A stretch of 64,000 nucleotides of DNA from Enterococcus moraviensis ATCC BAA-383. Its GTDB lineage: Bacteria; Bacillota; Bacilli; Lactobacillales; Enterococcaceae. The notes beneath the pieces are model-generated. The model was not told the origin of the DNA, did not search any database, and saw only the letters and a program-made list of their open reading frames with translations. The stretch covers positions 1 to 64,000 of the forward strand of contig NZ_ASWB01000001.1 of NCBI RefSeq assembly GCF_000407445.1, read 5' to 3'. Below are positions 1 through 11,500 of the stretch, one piece after another. Both the position numbers and the translations under genes were made by a program. How positions within the stretch are numbered: position 1 is the first letter of the stretch; every line of letters begins with the position of its first letter.

Positions 1-5
1 ATTAT

Positions 6-79
6 TCCGGCATAGCTCAGTTGGTAGTAGCGCATGACTGTTAATCATGATGTCGTAGGTTCGAGTCCTACTGCCGGAG
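6..79 (+). tRNA. tRNA-Asn (GTT)
   Basis: Cloverleaf with a 7-bp acceptor (TCCGGCA/TGCCGGA), anticodon GTT and a T-arm with the GTTCGAGTC loop region. No CCA is encoded. It is the first tRNA of a 13-gene array. Confidence 0.95.
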
Positions 80-126
80 TTCCTTAATATAGGATTTAAC
101 GAGTATTGACTGCTTCTTTTAACTCT

Positions 127-215
127 GGAGAGTTGTCCGAGAGGCCGAAGGAGCATGATTGGAAATCATGTAGACGGTGAACGCTGTCTCAAGGGTTCGA
201 ATCCCTTACTCTCCG
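127..215 (+). tRNA. tRNA-Ser (GGA)
   Basis: Type II tRNA with a long variable arm, acceptor GGAGAGT/ACTCTCC, anticodon GGA and an 89-nt span typical for serine. Confidence 0.95.
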
Positions 216-230
216 TATTAAGTTTTTATT

Positions 231-302
231 GGCCCGTTGGTCAAGCGGTTAAGACACCGCCCTTTCACGGCGGTATCACGGGTTCGATTCCCGTACGGGT
301 CA
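231..302 (+). tRNA. tRNA-Glu (TTC)
   Basis: Acceptor GGCCCGT/ACGGGTC with anticodon TTC between the CCGCC/GGCGG stem strands. Normal 72-nt cloverleaf. Confidence 0.95.
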
Positions 303-314
303 TTTATATTTATT

Positions 315-387
315 GGAGGTTTAGCTCAGCTGGGAGAGCACCTGCCTTACAAGCAGGGGGTCGGCGGTTCGATCCCGTCAACCTCCA
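315..387 (+). tRNA. tRNA-Val (TAC)
   Basis: Acceptor GGAGGTT/AACCTCC with the anticodon stem CTGCC/GGCAG-type pairing around TAC. Normal cloverleaf. Confidence 0.95.
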
Positions 388-396
388 TTAAATTAC

Positions 397-470
397 GGTT
401 TGGTAGTTCAGCTGGTTAGAATGCCTGCCTGTCACGCAGGAGGTCGCGGGTTCGAGTCCCGTCCAGACCG
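397..470 (+). tRNA. tRNA-Asp (GTC)
   Basis: Acceptor GGTTTGG/CCAGACC (one G-T pair), anticodon GTC and discriminator G, as expected for aspartate. Confidence 0.95.
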
Positions 471-483
471 TTTTATATTTTTT

Positions 484-556
484 GGCGCAGTAGCTCAGTT
501 GGTAGAGCAACGGATTGAAGCTCCGTGTGTCGGCAGTTCGATTCTGTCTTGCGCCA
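484..556 (+). tRNA. tRNA-Phe (GAA)
   Basis: Acceptor GGCGCAG/TTGCGCC with a G-T pair, anticodon GAA and discriminator A. Confidence 0.95.
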
Positions 557-559
557 TTT

Positions 560-640
560 GGAGGAATAGCGAAGTGGCTAAACGCGACGGACTGTAAATC
601 CGTTCCTTAGGGTTCAGTGGTTCGAATCCACTTTCCTCCA
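560..640 (+). tRNA. tRNA-Tyr (GTA)
   Basis: Bacterial type II tyrosine tRNA with an extended variable arm, acceptor GGAGGAA/TTCCTCC and anticodon GTA. Confidence 0.95.
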
Positions 641-649
641 TTACATAGT

Positions 650-720
650 AGGGATATAGTTAAACGGTATAACTACGGTCTCCAAAACCGTCATTGTGGG
701 TTCGATTCCTACTATCCCTG
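650..720 (+). tRNA. tRNA-Trp (CCA)
   Basis: Acceptor AGGGATA/TATCCCT, anticodon CCA and discriminator G, matching Firmicute tRNA-Trp. Confidence 0.95.
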
Positions 721-732
721 TTAATATTTTAT

Positions 733-806
733 GGCGATTGTGGTGAAGTGGTTAACACAGCGGATTGTGGTTCCGCCATGCGTGGGTTCGATCCCCATCA
801 GTCGCC
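733..806 (+). tRNA. tRNA-His (GTG), copy 1
   Basis: Carries the histidine-specific extra G(-1), paired with C73, followed by acceptor GCGATTG/CAGTCGC. Anticodon GTG. It differs from the next copy at two bases, one in the variable region and one in the T-loop. Confidence 0.95.
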
Positions 807-836
807 CTTAGTTTTAAATATTATAATATGCGTTAT

Positions 837-910
837 GGCGATTGTGGTGAAGTGGTTAACACAGCGGATTGTGGTTCCGCCACGCGTGGGTTCGATTCCC
901 ATCAGTCGCC
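837..910 (+). tRNA. tRNA-His (GTG), copy 2
   Basis: Near-identical tandem copy of the preceding tRNA-His. The flanking CTTAGTTTTAAA after each copy is also shared, which points to a recent tandem duplication of about 100 bp. Confidence 0.95.
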
Positions 911-926
911 CTTAGTTTTAAAATTT

Positions 927-998
927 TGGGGTATAGCCAAGCGGTAAGGCAACAGGTTTTGATCCTGTCATGCGTTGGTTCGAATCCAGCTACCCCAG
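927..998 (+). tRNA. tRNA-Gln (TTG)
   Basis: Acceptor TGGGGTA/TACCCCA, anticodon TTG and discriminator G. Confidence 0.95.
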
Positions 999-1031
999 TT
1001 TCTCTTTTTGAGAATCATTAAATTGTAATAT

Positions 1032-1102
<71 letters not shown>

Positions 1103-1118
1103 TGCAAATTTATTTCAT

Positions 1119-1202
1119 GCCGGCGTGGCGGAATTGGCAGACGCGCTGGACTCAAAATCCAGTGCCCGCGAGGGCGTGCCGGTTCGACCCCGGCCGCCGG
1201 TA
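1119..1202 (+). tRNA. tRNA-Leu (CAA)
   Basis: Type II tRNA with a long variable arm (GCCCGCGAGGGC). Acceptor GCCGGCG/CGCCGGT, anticodon CAA in loop CTCAAAA. Last tRNA of the array. Confidence 0.95.
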
Positions 1203-1206
1203 TTCT

Positions 1207-1247
1207 AAAAACACCAACGTTTCTAACGATTCGTTGGTGTTTTTTTT
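1207..1247 (+). terminator. Rho-independent terminator of the tRNA array
   Basis: The inverted repeat ACACCAACG/CGTTGGTGT encloses a loop of about 12 nt and is followed by a run of eight T. It ends the tRNA transcript, which probably begins at an rRNA operon left of the window (inference). Confidence 0.92.
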
Positions 1248-1249
1248 GA

Positions 1250-2047
1250 ATTTTTACTTGGCAATTTCACTCAGTTAGATAATATGTAGAGTGGTAGAAT
1301 TTGATATATTTTCGGTGCATTCCTTATTTTAAAATGGCTGACTATCTTAATAAAGAATAGCTGCACGAACAGTAGAATTCTATTTTACTATGCTATATCT
1401 TCATTCTATTGTTATTAGAAGAGCAATGTATAAGAACATGATGTATACAAATGATGTTTAAGCAATATCAATTTTAGTTAATAATAAAAAATAAATGTTT
1501 TATAATTTTGTTTTATTCTATAAAATATCTATTCATTTTCATTTACATCTTAAATTGATTTAACTAAGATATGACATGTATTTCATTTGACTAAAAGGAG
1601 TAATATTACTGATTATATATCAAAAATATATTCATAAAAAGATATATAATGTGTTATAATATGTATTATTTAGTTAGATTACTTTGCATGTGATAAGAAT
1701 ATTGTTATCAATAGTGGCAATACTTTTTAAGTATTGATTGTTTTAGTAAAGATGGGTGTACGCGACGAAAAGTGGGGTGATTTGGATAAAATAAGTGTAA
1801 GTTTTTTCTAGTACTCTATTCTCGAACTAAAAATAAAAGATCAGACATCTCTTTACACTAATGCAGTATCATGTTATTATCTAAACATACCGACGGTCAG
1901 TATAAAATATTTTGGGAATGAAATCCATTATTTTATGATTTGTCGTGATAGTGCGTTCCAACTATTTTTACTCACATACTAACTACCTTAACTAAATATT
2001 ATGTGCTAACAAACAAAAAGAAATAGCAGATTAGGAGATGAAACAAC
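1250..2047. other. AT-rich intergenic stretch, no convincing gene
   Basis: About 800 bp of very AT-rich DNA between the tRNA terminator and the next gene. I found no open frame with a ribosome-binding site. A 19-codon frame at 1752-1811 (ATG to TAG) reads like protein but lacks a clear Shine-Dalgarno and may be a gene remnant. Several TATAAT-like boxes occur near 1640-1670, but in DNA this AT-rich they carry little weight. Confidence 0.6.
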
Positions 2048-2257
2048 ATGAGAGAGAATATTCCACTTTTTCGCATGGCTAAAAAATATTTGAATCCTAG
2101 TGAAAATGTTGCACGCAAAACAACTGCTCCATCTATTGTTGCTGGAGCGGCAATTGTAGTAACAGGAATGGCTATAGGTTCAAAAAAGACAATTGCTTTA
2201 GGAGCATTAATGAGTGCAGGTAATTTATTATTTCTAAAATCTAGAACAGGAAAATAG
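2048..2257 (+). CDS. Small membrane protein, 69 aa, unknown function
   Basis: I do not recognise a family. The start is supported by a good Shine-Dalgarno (TTAGGAGATG) about 10 nt upstream. The product is basic at the N-terminus and has two hydrophobic stretches (about residues 28-46 and 50-63) that could form a membrane hairpin, with a basic C-terminal tail. It stands alone, with about 800 bp of empty DNA upstream and a terminator downstream, so it is probably its own transcript and not part of the peptide-synthetase operon. Whether its position next to that cluster matters cannot be told from sequence. Confidence 0.65.
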   Translation: MRENIPLFRMAKKYLNPSENVARKTTAPSIVAGAAIVVTGMAIGSKKTIALGALMSAGNLLFLKSRTGK

Positions 2258-2336
2258 CACATTTCTATGATGGATCATGAAAAAGAATAATCTATATTAA
2301 AAAGGTGAAGGTATGAATAAGAGAGTAAAAAACCAT

Positions 2337-2387
2337 GAAAGCTGAGTCTATAATGGTATGTTTCATTATAATCTCGGCTTTTTTTAA
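2337..2387 (+). terminator. Terminator after the 69-aa gene
   Basis: Long hairpin, with AAAGCTGAG pairing with CTCGGCTTT and an inner TATAATG/CATTATA stem, followed by seven T. It separates the small gene from the NRPS operon. A 10-codon frame with a weak ribosome-binding site (2313-2345) runs into its left arm. Confidence 0.85.
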
Positions 2388-2393
2388 ACTTTC

Positions 2394-2403
2394 GTTTCGA
2401 AAC
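2394..2403. promoter_or_regulatory. Perfect palindrome GTTTCGAAAC upstream of the NRPS operon
   Basis: A 10-bp perfect palindrome lies 135 bp before the first synthetase gene. A TATAAG box begins at 2417, so the palindrome covers the place where a -35 element would sit, though the -35 match is poor. The remaining 130 bp up to the gene is an AT-rich leader with no ORF. It may be an operator for the cluster's TetR-type regulator; this is inference. Confidence 0.35.
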
Positions 2404-2537
2404 ATATCTTACCTACTATAAGAAGCATTTATCTATTTAAATAAAATGCGAAGTTGGGCGCAATATAACTAAAATGAAAATCGATAGTTAGCGTTTTAAC
2501 AATAATTAAAATATCTAACAAAGGTAGGTAATTTGGC

Positions 2538-5500
2538 GTGATAAATATATTAAGGGGCAAGCAAACTGTTTTGGAAGAAAAAAAACTTATCAGTCAAACA
2601 ATCATTCAGTTGTTTGAGCAACAAGTTTTTTATAATCCAGAAAGAGTGGCCATTCGTTACTTAGGAGAAGAAGTGACATACGCACAATTGAATGAACGTG
2701 CGAATTATTTAGGAGATAAACTTAGAAAATTTGGTGTACAAGCAAACGATGTCGTAGCTATTTTGTCCAAACAGAATTTGGATATGATTGTTGCAATAAT
2801 AGGTGTTTTAAAATCAGGTGCTGCATATTTACCAATAGCATTAGATACACCGATTAATCGTATTAAATATATTTTAGAAGATAGTCAGTCAAAAATAGTC
2901 TTAACGAACAGTAAAGACGATCTGATTAAAGAAAATCTAAATATTCCTTTTGTAACAATAGACCAAGAGAAAACACTAAAGGATAATTTACCGATTATTA
3001 ATACACCTAATGATTTATTGTATGTTATTTATACGTCAGGAACAACAGGAAATCCAAAAGGTGTGATGATCGAAAATAGAAATCTTGCTAACACGATAAA
3101 TTGGCGTATCCAAACAGGTAGCGTTACAAATCAAAGTGTATTCTTACAAAAGTCTGCCTACGTGTTTGATGTCTCTGTGGGAGAGATATTTTCAACGTTA
3201 TTAGCGGGTGCAGAATTACAATTATTATCTGAAGAACAAAATAATAATTTTGAAGAACTAGTAAGTGTAATTTACGAAAGTAAAGTCACACATATATCTA
3301 TCGTTTCAACATTTTTCTTTGAACTACTTGAATACTTAAAAGAAAATAATACTGCCTGGAAATTGGATTCTTTGAAGACTATCTACCTTGGTGGGGATTC
3401 AGTTACACTTTCCTTGTTAAATAAATACCGTGAAGTCATGACTTCAGATCCGAATTTCAGTAAATTATTTAATGAGTATGGACCAACAGAATGTACAATT
3501 ACTGCCACATCATGCCATTTAAAAGACTTTAGTGGCAATACTATGACAATAGGGAAACCCATTTCCAATACGACTGTACTGATTCTTAATGACGAAGGGG
3601 AGCAATGCCAAGAGGATGAAATTGGTGAGCTTTGTATCGGGGGTGCCGGCGTTTCTAGAGGGTATTTAAACCATCAAGAATTAACAGCTGAGAAATTCAT
3701 TGAAAATCCTTTTAAACAAGGAGAAAAATTATACCGAAGTGGTGACTTAGCGAAATACGCAAGTGATGGAAATATTATTTTTCTTGGGAGAATGGATGAT
3801 CAAGTAAAAATTAGAGGATACCGAATTGAATTAGATGAAATCAAAGATGCTTTGTGTGAATTACCAGAAATTGATTCCGCAGCAGTTTCTATATGGGAAA
3901 AAGATGGTAGTCAACACTTATGTGGATATGTTGTTTTTTCAAAAGATCGCCAGTTAACACGACAACAAATCAATAAGAGGTTATCCACTCGACTTTCTAG
4001 CTATATGATTCCGACGTTTATTGTACCAATCGATAAAATACCTTTAACAGTCAATGGGAAATTAGATAAAAGAAAATTACCAGCACCTGAAATGGCTCAA
4101 TCAAAAGAGATTGTGTTGCCGACGACAAAAGAACAAGAAATTACAGTTCGAGTTTTTAAAGAGATTTTAGGAATAAATGAAGTTAGTATTAACGACAGCT
4201 TTTTTGAATTAGGTGGCGATTCCATCAAGGCAATTCGAATGATCTCTAGATTTAGAAAATATGATTATAGTATTGATTTACCGACGATTATGGAAAGCCG
4301 TTACGTAGAAACAATTAGTGAAAAAATCGCACAAATTGTTACAACGTCTGACAGTTATGATGAAGTGACTGGCGACGTTTTACTGACACCAATTCAGAAA
4401 TTGTTCTTTAAGAGTAAGCTGAATGAACCACAGCATTTTAATCAATCATTTTTACTTGAAAGTCAGGAGAGACTTCAAAAAGAGCCATTGGAAAATGCAT
4501 TTCAGGTATTATTGTCTCACCATGATATGTTAAGAGCGGTTTATCCAAACGATGCTCAAACTATCTTATCTCTTAAAGAGTCAAAAACTGTACCAATCGA
4601 GTACTTCTATTTTCCAGATATTGAAGAAGACGAAGAAATAAAAATGCAAATAGAAGCGGCAAGTAACCAGTATCAGGCTAGCTTAGATTTGGCTACGGGA
4701 CCTCTAGTTAAGGCGCTATGTTTTTCAACAAAAAGAAGAGATTTTTTATTGGTCATTATTCATCATTTAGTTGTCGATGGAATTTCTTGGCGAATTATTG
4801 TTGAAGATTTGAATACGAGCTATCTTGCTGCAAAAGAGCAACAAGAAATTATCTTACCTGCTAAAACCGACTCTTTCCAAAAATGGTGTGAGTTACTCGC
4901 TCAATATGGCAAAAGCTATCGTGTGCAACAAGAACTTCCATTATGGGAGGAAACGGTAAAATCAATTGAAAAATCAAGAATTAGTGATGTAGAACTTGAT
5001 TCGATTCCATCAGAATTGAAATTAAAAACACTTCATTTTGATGCAGATATAACAAATAACCTGTTGTATGAAGCTGGAAAGTCTTATAATCTTGAAATCA
5101 ATGATCTTTTGCTAACAGCTCTATTTAGAACGGTGAATAAATTGGCTTCATCTTCTACTGTTTCAGTACAATTAGAAGGACATGGAAGAGAAATCATTGA
5201 CCAAGGAGAATCAATCGATAGAACAGTAGGCTGGTTTACGATTATGTATCCTATTACTGTCAATAATATTGGTAGATCTCTTGCAACTGATTTGAAAAAT
5301 ACCAAAGAAACATTGAGAAGAATTCCAAAGCATGGTATTGGCTATGGTGTCTTGTGTGAACAGTATCCACACTTAGAACAAGATCAAGCTGAAATTACGT
5401 TTAACTATTTAGGTGTGTTCAATGAGGAAGCCGATTCAGATTTAATTAAAATCGATACCGTTGAATTTGGCAACCAAGTATCATCTAAGAATCGCTTTGG

Positions 5501-8500
5501 AACAAAAATTAACATGGATAGCTCTGTTTCTAATGGTGAGCTGATTCTGAATATTTCTTATGATGCGGCATTTTTCAGCGAAGAATTGGTTATGGCGTTA
5601 CAAGAAACCTATTATAGTGAACTTCTTGCTGTTGTTGAGCACTGCCTAAGCGTAAATGAAACAGAATATAGTGCTTCTGATTTTGGTGAATTGGAATGGT
5701 CACAGCAAGAGTTTGATAGAGTCAATTTAGAAATCATCCAGAAAAAAGATCGCATTCAAAAAATCTTCCCCCTAACAACGATGCAAGAAGGAATGCTTTT
5801 CCATAAATTAATAGATGAAGCGTCTACTAGTTATGTTGTTCAGAATAATTTTAAAATAGATGGAACAATCGATTATAATTCTCTGGTAGATAGTTTAGAT
5901 ATATTAGCAAAAAAACACAGAATACTGCGGGCGATGATCAAGTACAAAGGTGTGAAAGAGCCTAGATTGGTCATTTTAGAAAATAAACAAATTGAGTCTC
6001 AATATGTTGATATTTCAGCAGATCTTCAACCAGATAAACAAATCGAAAAGTTAAAGGAGCAAGATTTAGCTCGTGGATTTGATTTAGAAAACGATGCTTT
6101 GTTCAGAATTAGGTTTATCAAAACGTCGGATAATCAAAGTCATTTGATTATGAGCTTTCACCATATAATTTTGGATGGTTGGTGTTTAGGTCCATTACTC
6201 TCTGATTTAAATGATTTTTATACAAAATTGAGTAATGGGATGACAAAAGAAGAACTAATCAAACAAATTCCAGAAGATACGAGCTATGAAGACTATTTAA
6301 AAGTCATGAATCTAAAAGATAAGGAAAAAGCTCTAGAGTATTGGACGAATTTATTAGCTGATTATAGTGAGACGGCAACCATTATCCCTGAAGGAAATCC
6401 AATCAAGTCAAATGAAGAAGTTAGACTGATTCAGCAAGTTTTAACGACACAGCAGTATGATAAGTTAAAACAGTTTAGTCAAGAAAATGGTCAAACAACT
6501 AGCTCTGTTATTGAGTCAGTTTGGGGAACTGTTTTAGCAGCGTACAATAATACCGATGATGTTGTATTTGGAAAAGTAGTCTCTGGTAGAAATGTAGATG
6601 TCAAAGATATTGAAAGTGCATTAGGCTTGTTTATTAATACGATTCCAGTAAGGATGAAATTTGAAAAACACCAGGCGTTTATTGATGTAGTTAAACAGCT
6701 GCAAAAGCAATCATTTGAAAGTGAAAAATATGATTACTGCTCGTTGGTTGAAATCCAAAATGAAAATTCATTGGGGCAAGATCTTTTTCAATCGATTGTT
6801 GTTTTTGAAAATGAGTATCATTCAGAAGAAGACAGTTACTTGAAGTTCAAACCAGAAGGAATTAGAGAACAGACAAACTATCCAATAACGGTTAGTGTGG
6901 TTCAAGGCGAGACATTAAATCTAAGAATATCATATGATACAGAGCAATATAATCAAAAAGAAATGGTACAAGTTTTAACTCACTTTACCAATGCGTTACT
7001 TCATGTTTTAGAACAACCAAATAAAGCTATGGCTGATATTAGTCTGATGGATAGTGAAGAAGAGAATATAGTGTTGAACAGATTCAATCAGACTAAGGTG
7101 GAAAATAAATCTATTACATTTATTCAAGCATTTAATGAACAAGTGAAAAAAACACCAAATAGTCCAGCAATAAGAATCGCCAATGAAACAATCACCTATT
7201 TAGAGTTAAATGAAAAAGCGAATGCATTAGGAAAACAATTACGAGCAAAAGGTGTTGGCCGTGACTCTATTGTAGGTATTTTGGCCGATAGATCACTAGA
7301 AATGATTATTGGTATGTACGGTATCCTGAAAGCTGGTGGGGCATATCTTCCGATTGATCCAGGCAATCCTATAGATCGAATTGAGTATACAATAAAAAAT
7401 AGTGAAGCGTTGCTCTTGTTGGTGGATGCTCCAAATGCAGAGTTGGTTAAAACTATAGAGGTTGAACAAATCGTCTTAACGGATATACAAAGAGAATCAG
7501 AAGATTTAATGGTGATCAATCAACCAAACGATTTAGCCTATGTTATTTATACCTCTGGTACGACCGGAATGCCAAAAGGAGTAATGGTAGAACACCGGAA
7601 TTTAGTGAATAGTTTAAATTGGCATATCAAAGACTCTTTTATTAAGAATGACAGTGTGATTTTACAAAAATCCAGTTTTGCATTTGATGTATCCGTTGCT
7701 GAAATTTTTACATGTGGACTGACAGGTGCGTGTTTGCAGTTGCTTACAACGGAAGAAAATGACAATTTTAGTCTTTTGGCTGGTGTTATTGAAAAAAATC
7801 AAGTGACCCATTTCTTTATGGTCTCTACATTATTTACTGTATTTTTGGATTATTTAGCTGAAATCGATAAGAAAGCTGTTTTATCAAGTTTGAAACATGT
7901 TTATCTTGGCGGTGATAAAATGACGCTAGATATGATGAGTAAATTGAATGATCAATACAAAGAATATTCGTTTACTATCAGTAATGCTTATGGGCCAACA
8001 GAATGCGCGATTGCAGCAACCTCTTACAAAATGACATCATTTGTTGAAGAGGGAATCCTACCGATCGGCAAACCAATCGATAATGTAAAATTATATGTAA
8101 TGAATGATGGGAAACTTTGCGGTATTGGCATGCCAGGGGAACTGTTCATTGGAGGTGCTGGTGTATCAAGAGGTTATCTTAATAATGAAACACTGACACA
8201 CAAAATGTTTACTGAAAATCCATACTGTGAGGGTGAACGAATCTATCGTACAGGAGACTTAGTTCGCTGGTTGGGTGATGGAAATATTGACATTCTAGGA
8301 AGAATAGATGAGCAAGTAAAAATTCGTGGATTTAGGATTGAACTTGGAGAAATCAAAACAAAATTGACAGAGTTTCCTGCAATTACAGATGCAGCCGTTA
8401 TTATTCAAGAAGTCAACGGAAGTCATTTGTTAAATGCTTTTGTTGTAGGCGAACAGCTAGATGTACACGCTATAAAAGAACAACTGAAGAAACTGCTCCC

Positions 8501-11500
8501 TGCATATATGGTACCTGATTTTATCCAAGAAATTAATGAAATCCCAATCACAAGAAATGGAAAGTTAGATAAAGCTAAATTGCCAGTACCAGAAATCAAG
8601 CAAGATAAAGAAATTGTGTTACCTCAAAGTCCAATAGAAGAAACGATCCATAGACTCTTTAAAGAAATTCTAAATGTGGAACAAGTTAGTATTCATAATA
8701 GTTTCTTCGATTTAGGAGGTCATTCTTTAAAAGCAATTCGTTTAGCGGGTGCAATTGAAAAAGAGTTACACGCACAATTGTCTATTGGCGAGATTTTAGA
8801 AGCTCAAACAATTGAACAAATAGCAAAAAAAGTGCAAATCAAGCAAAAAGAATATGCTGGCTATCAAAAATTAGAGAAAACTGATTACACGGAAATGAGT
8901 TCAGTACAACGTAGGCTATATGCATTAAATCAATTGGAACCTGAAAGCATTTTATATAATGTACCCGTAATAATGAAAGCAAATGGTAACATTGACAAAT
9001 TGGACCTACAATGCGCATTAGAAAAATTAATAGCCCGTCATGAGCCATTAAGAACTGTTTTTTCACTAGAGAATAATCAATTTCTGCAAACTGTTTTGGA
9101 TAATGCTCACATTGATGTTTTAACAGAAGAAATAGAGGTTGAAGAAATAAACGATCAAATCAATAAATTTATTCAGCCTTTCGACTTGAGTAAAGCACCA
9201 TTATTTAGAGCAAAAGTCTTTTATTTATCAGATAATACCTCAATTTTAGCTCTTGATTTTCATCATCTTATTTTTGATGGTGGTTCACTTCCGTATTTAT
9301 TACAAGATTTATCTAGTTATTACGGAAATGAAGAATTGATACCATTGGAATATCAATACAAAGATTATTGTGCGTATGCAAGTAAACAAGAGTTAGACGA
9401 ACAAGAGCAATTTTGGCTGAAGGAATTTGAACAAGGGATAGAACGAATGAACATCCCAACTGATTTTTCTAGACCTGCTACTCAAAGCTTTAACGGTCGC
9501 ACGGTGAATGGAAAACTCGATTCAAAAATTAAAGAAAATGTTCAATTATTATCAAAACAAACGAATATGACGGAGTATGCAATTATCCTTGCAGCCTTCA
9601 ATTTATTACTATCTAGGTATTGTCAAACCAATGACGTTATCGTCGGTGTACCCGTATCTGGAAGAACACATCCAGATATTCAAGATATGATTGGGATGTT
9701 CGTCAATACACTTGTATTAAAAAATCATGTAAATGAAGAAGAGACCTTTGAATCATTTGTCAAAGACGTTCAAAACAGAAGTTTAATTGCTTTTGAACAT
9801 CAGGATTATCCATATGAAGAGTTAGTCAAGCAGTTGGAACCTGAAAGAGACCAGTCTCGTAACCCACTCTTTGATATCATGTTTGCTTTTGAAAAAGAAG
9901 GAGATCAAGCAATTCAACTAGGGGATCTTCAATTAGAAGAACTATCGATCGATGGAGGAATTTCTAAATTTGATTTGACTTTAAACATTCATGAACGAAA
10001 AGATAGCTATGAAATGTTTTGGGAATATAACACAGACTTATTTACAGAAATAACGATTCAAAACATCATGAATAGTTTTTGTACGATTCTTGCAACTGCA
10101 CTCAATAACACACAAATGGAGTTGAACCAAATTCCATCTTTGAGTCAGAAAAAACAAGCAGAAGTTTATGAAAGTTTGAATGATACAAAAACAAAATTAC
10201 CTGAACAAACATTGATGGAACTTTTTGAAAAAACAAGTATGGCTAAAGCTAAGAACAAGGCTATTTCGTATGGTGATACGATTATGACCTATGCCGAAAT
10301 GAATCAAGCGTCGAACCGTATTGCACACAAATTAAAAGAACTTGGTTTTGGGACTAAAGACCATATCGGAATCGAAGGTCATAAAAATATTGAAACGATT
10401 ATAGGGATTTTAGCTATCTTAAAAGTGGGTGGCGCTTATGTTCCACTCGATCCTAAAAATCCTATAAGTCGACAAGAGCACATTATTCAAGATAGTGAAA
10501 TCAAAATTGTCTTAACGAGTGATGAAGAGTCACCGCTAAATAATTTAGTGGAGATCTTAGGACTCGATTTAGCTCAATTTGATTATTGTCCAAATGAAAA
10601 TCTTGAAATAACAGCAAACCAAGAAGATACGGCTTATATCATCTATACCTCTGGAACAACAGGCTTACCAAAAGGGGTAGAGGTAACACACAAAAATATT
10701 ATTAGATTAGTTAAAAATACTAATTTAATAGAGGATACCGACTTAAATATTTTACAAACCGGATCATTAGCGTTTGATGCTTCAACATTTGAAATTTGGG
10801 GTTCGTTATTAAATGGTGGAAGTCTTACAATGATCGACCAAACGACTCTATTTGATACGACGCTTTTGTCTAATGTAATCAAAGAAGCAAAAATTGATGC
10901 CATGTTTATGACAACGTCATTGTTTAATCAATTGGTTTCAGAAGATGTGCATGTTTTTGATCATCTGGGAATGATTATTGTCGGAGGTGAGAAGCTTTCT
11001 GAGTACCACGTCCAACTATTAAGGGATAACAATGCAACAATCCAAATTAAAAATGGTTATGGTCCAACTGAAACGACTACATTTGCCTTAACTTATACAG
11101 TTGGAGAAACGATTCCAGAACCAATCCCAATTGGGGCGCCAATCGGAAATACAACAGCCTATGTCGTTTATAAAGACAATTTATGTACGATAGGAATGCC
11201 AGGTGAGTTATATATTGGCGGAGCTGGTGTGAGTAAAGGCTATTTAAATCAAGTTGAATTAACAGCAGAAAGGTTTGTTTCACATCCTACTTTTGCAACG
11301 GATGAAGATTATCTTTATCGTACGGGTGACTTAGTAAAAATCAATGCAGATGGTTTGATTGACTATTTAGGAAGAATTGATGAACAGGTCAAAATTCGGG
11401 GTTATCGAATCGAACTAAGTGAAATTTCAAAACAAATCAATGAACTACCTAATGTTTTAGAAACGTTGACAATTGTGAACGAAGCATCTGGCACAAAAGA

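Noticed and set aside
2313-2345. Ten-codon frame (MNKRVKNHES) just before the synthetase operon as a leader peptide
   Set aside because: It ends in the left arm of the terminator of the previous gene, has no codon run that would suggest attenuation, and its ribosome-binding site is weak.
2538-4100. Lipopeptide start: looked for a starter condensation or acyl-ligase domain before module 1
   Set aside because: The protein begins directly with the adenylation domain; about 20 residues precede it, so no fatty-acid initiation is encoded here.
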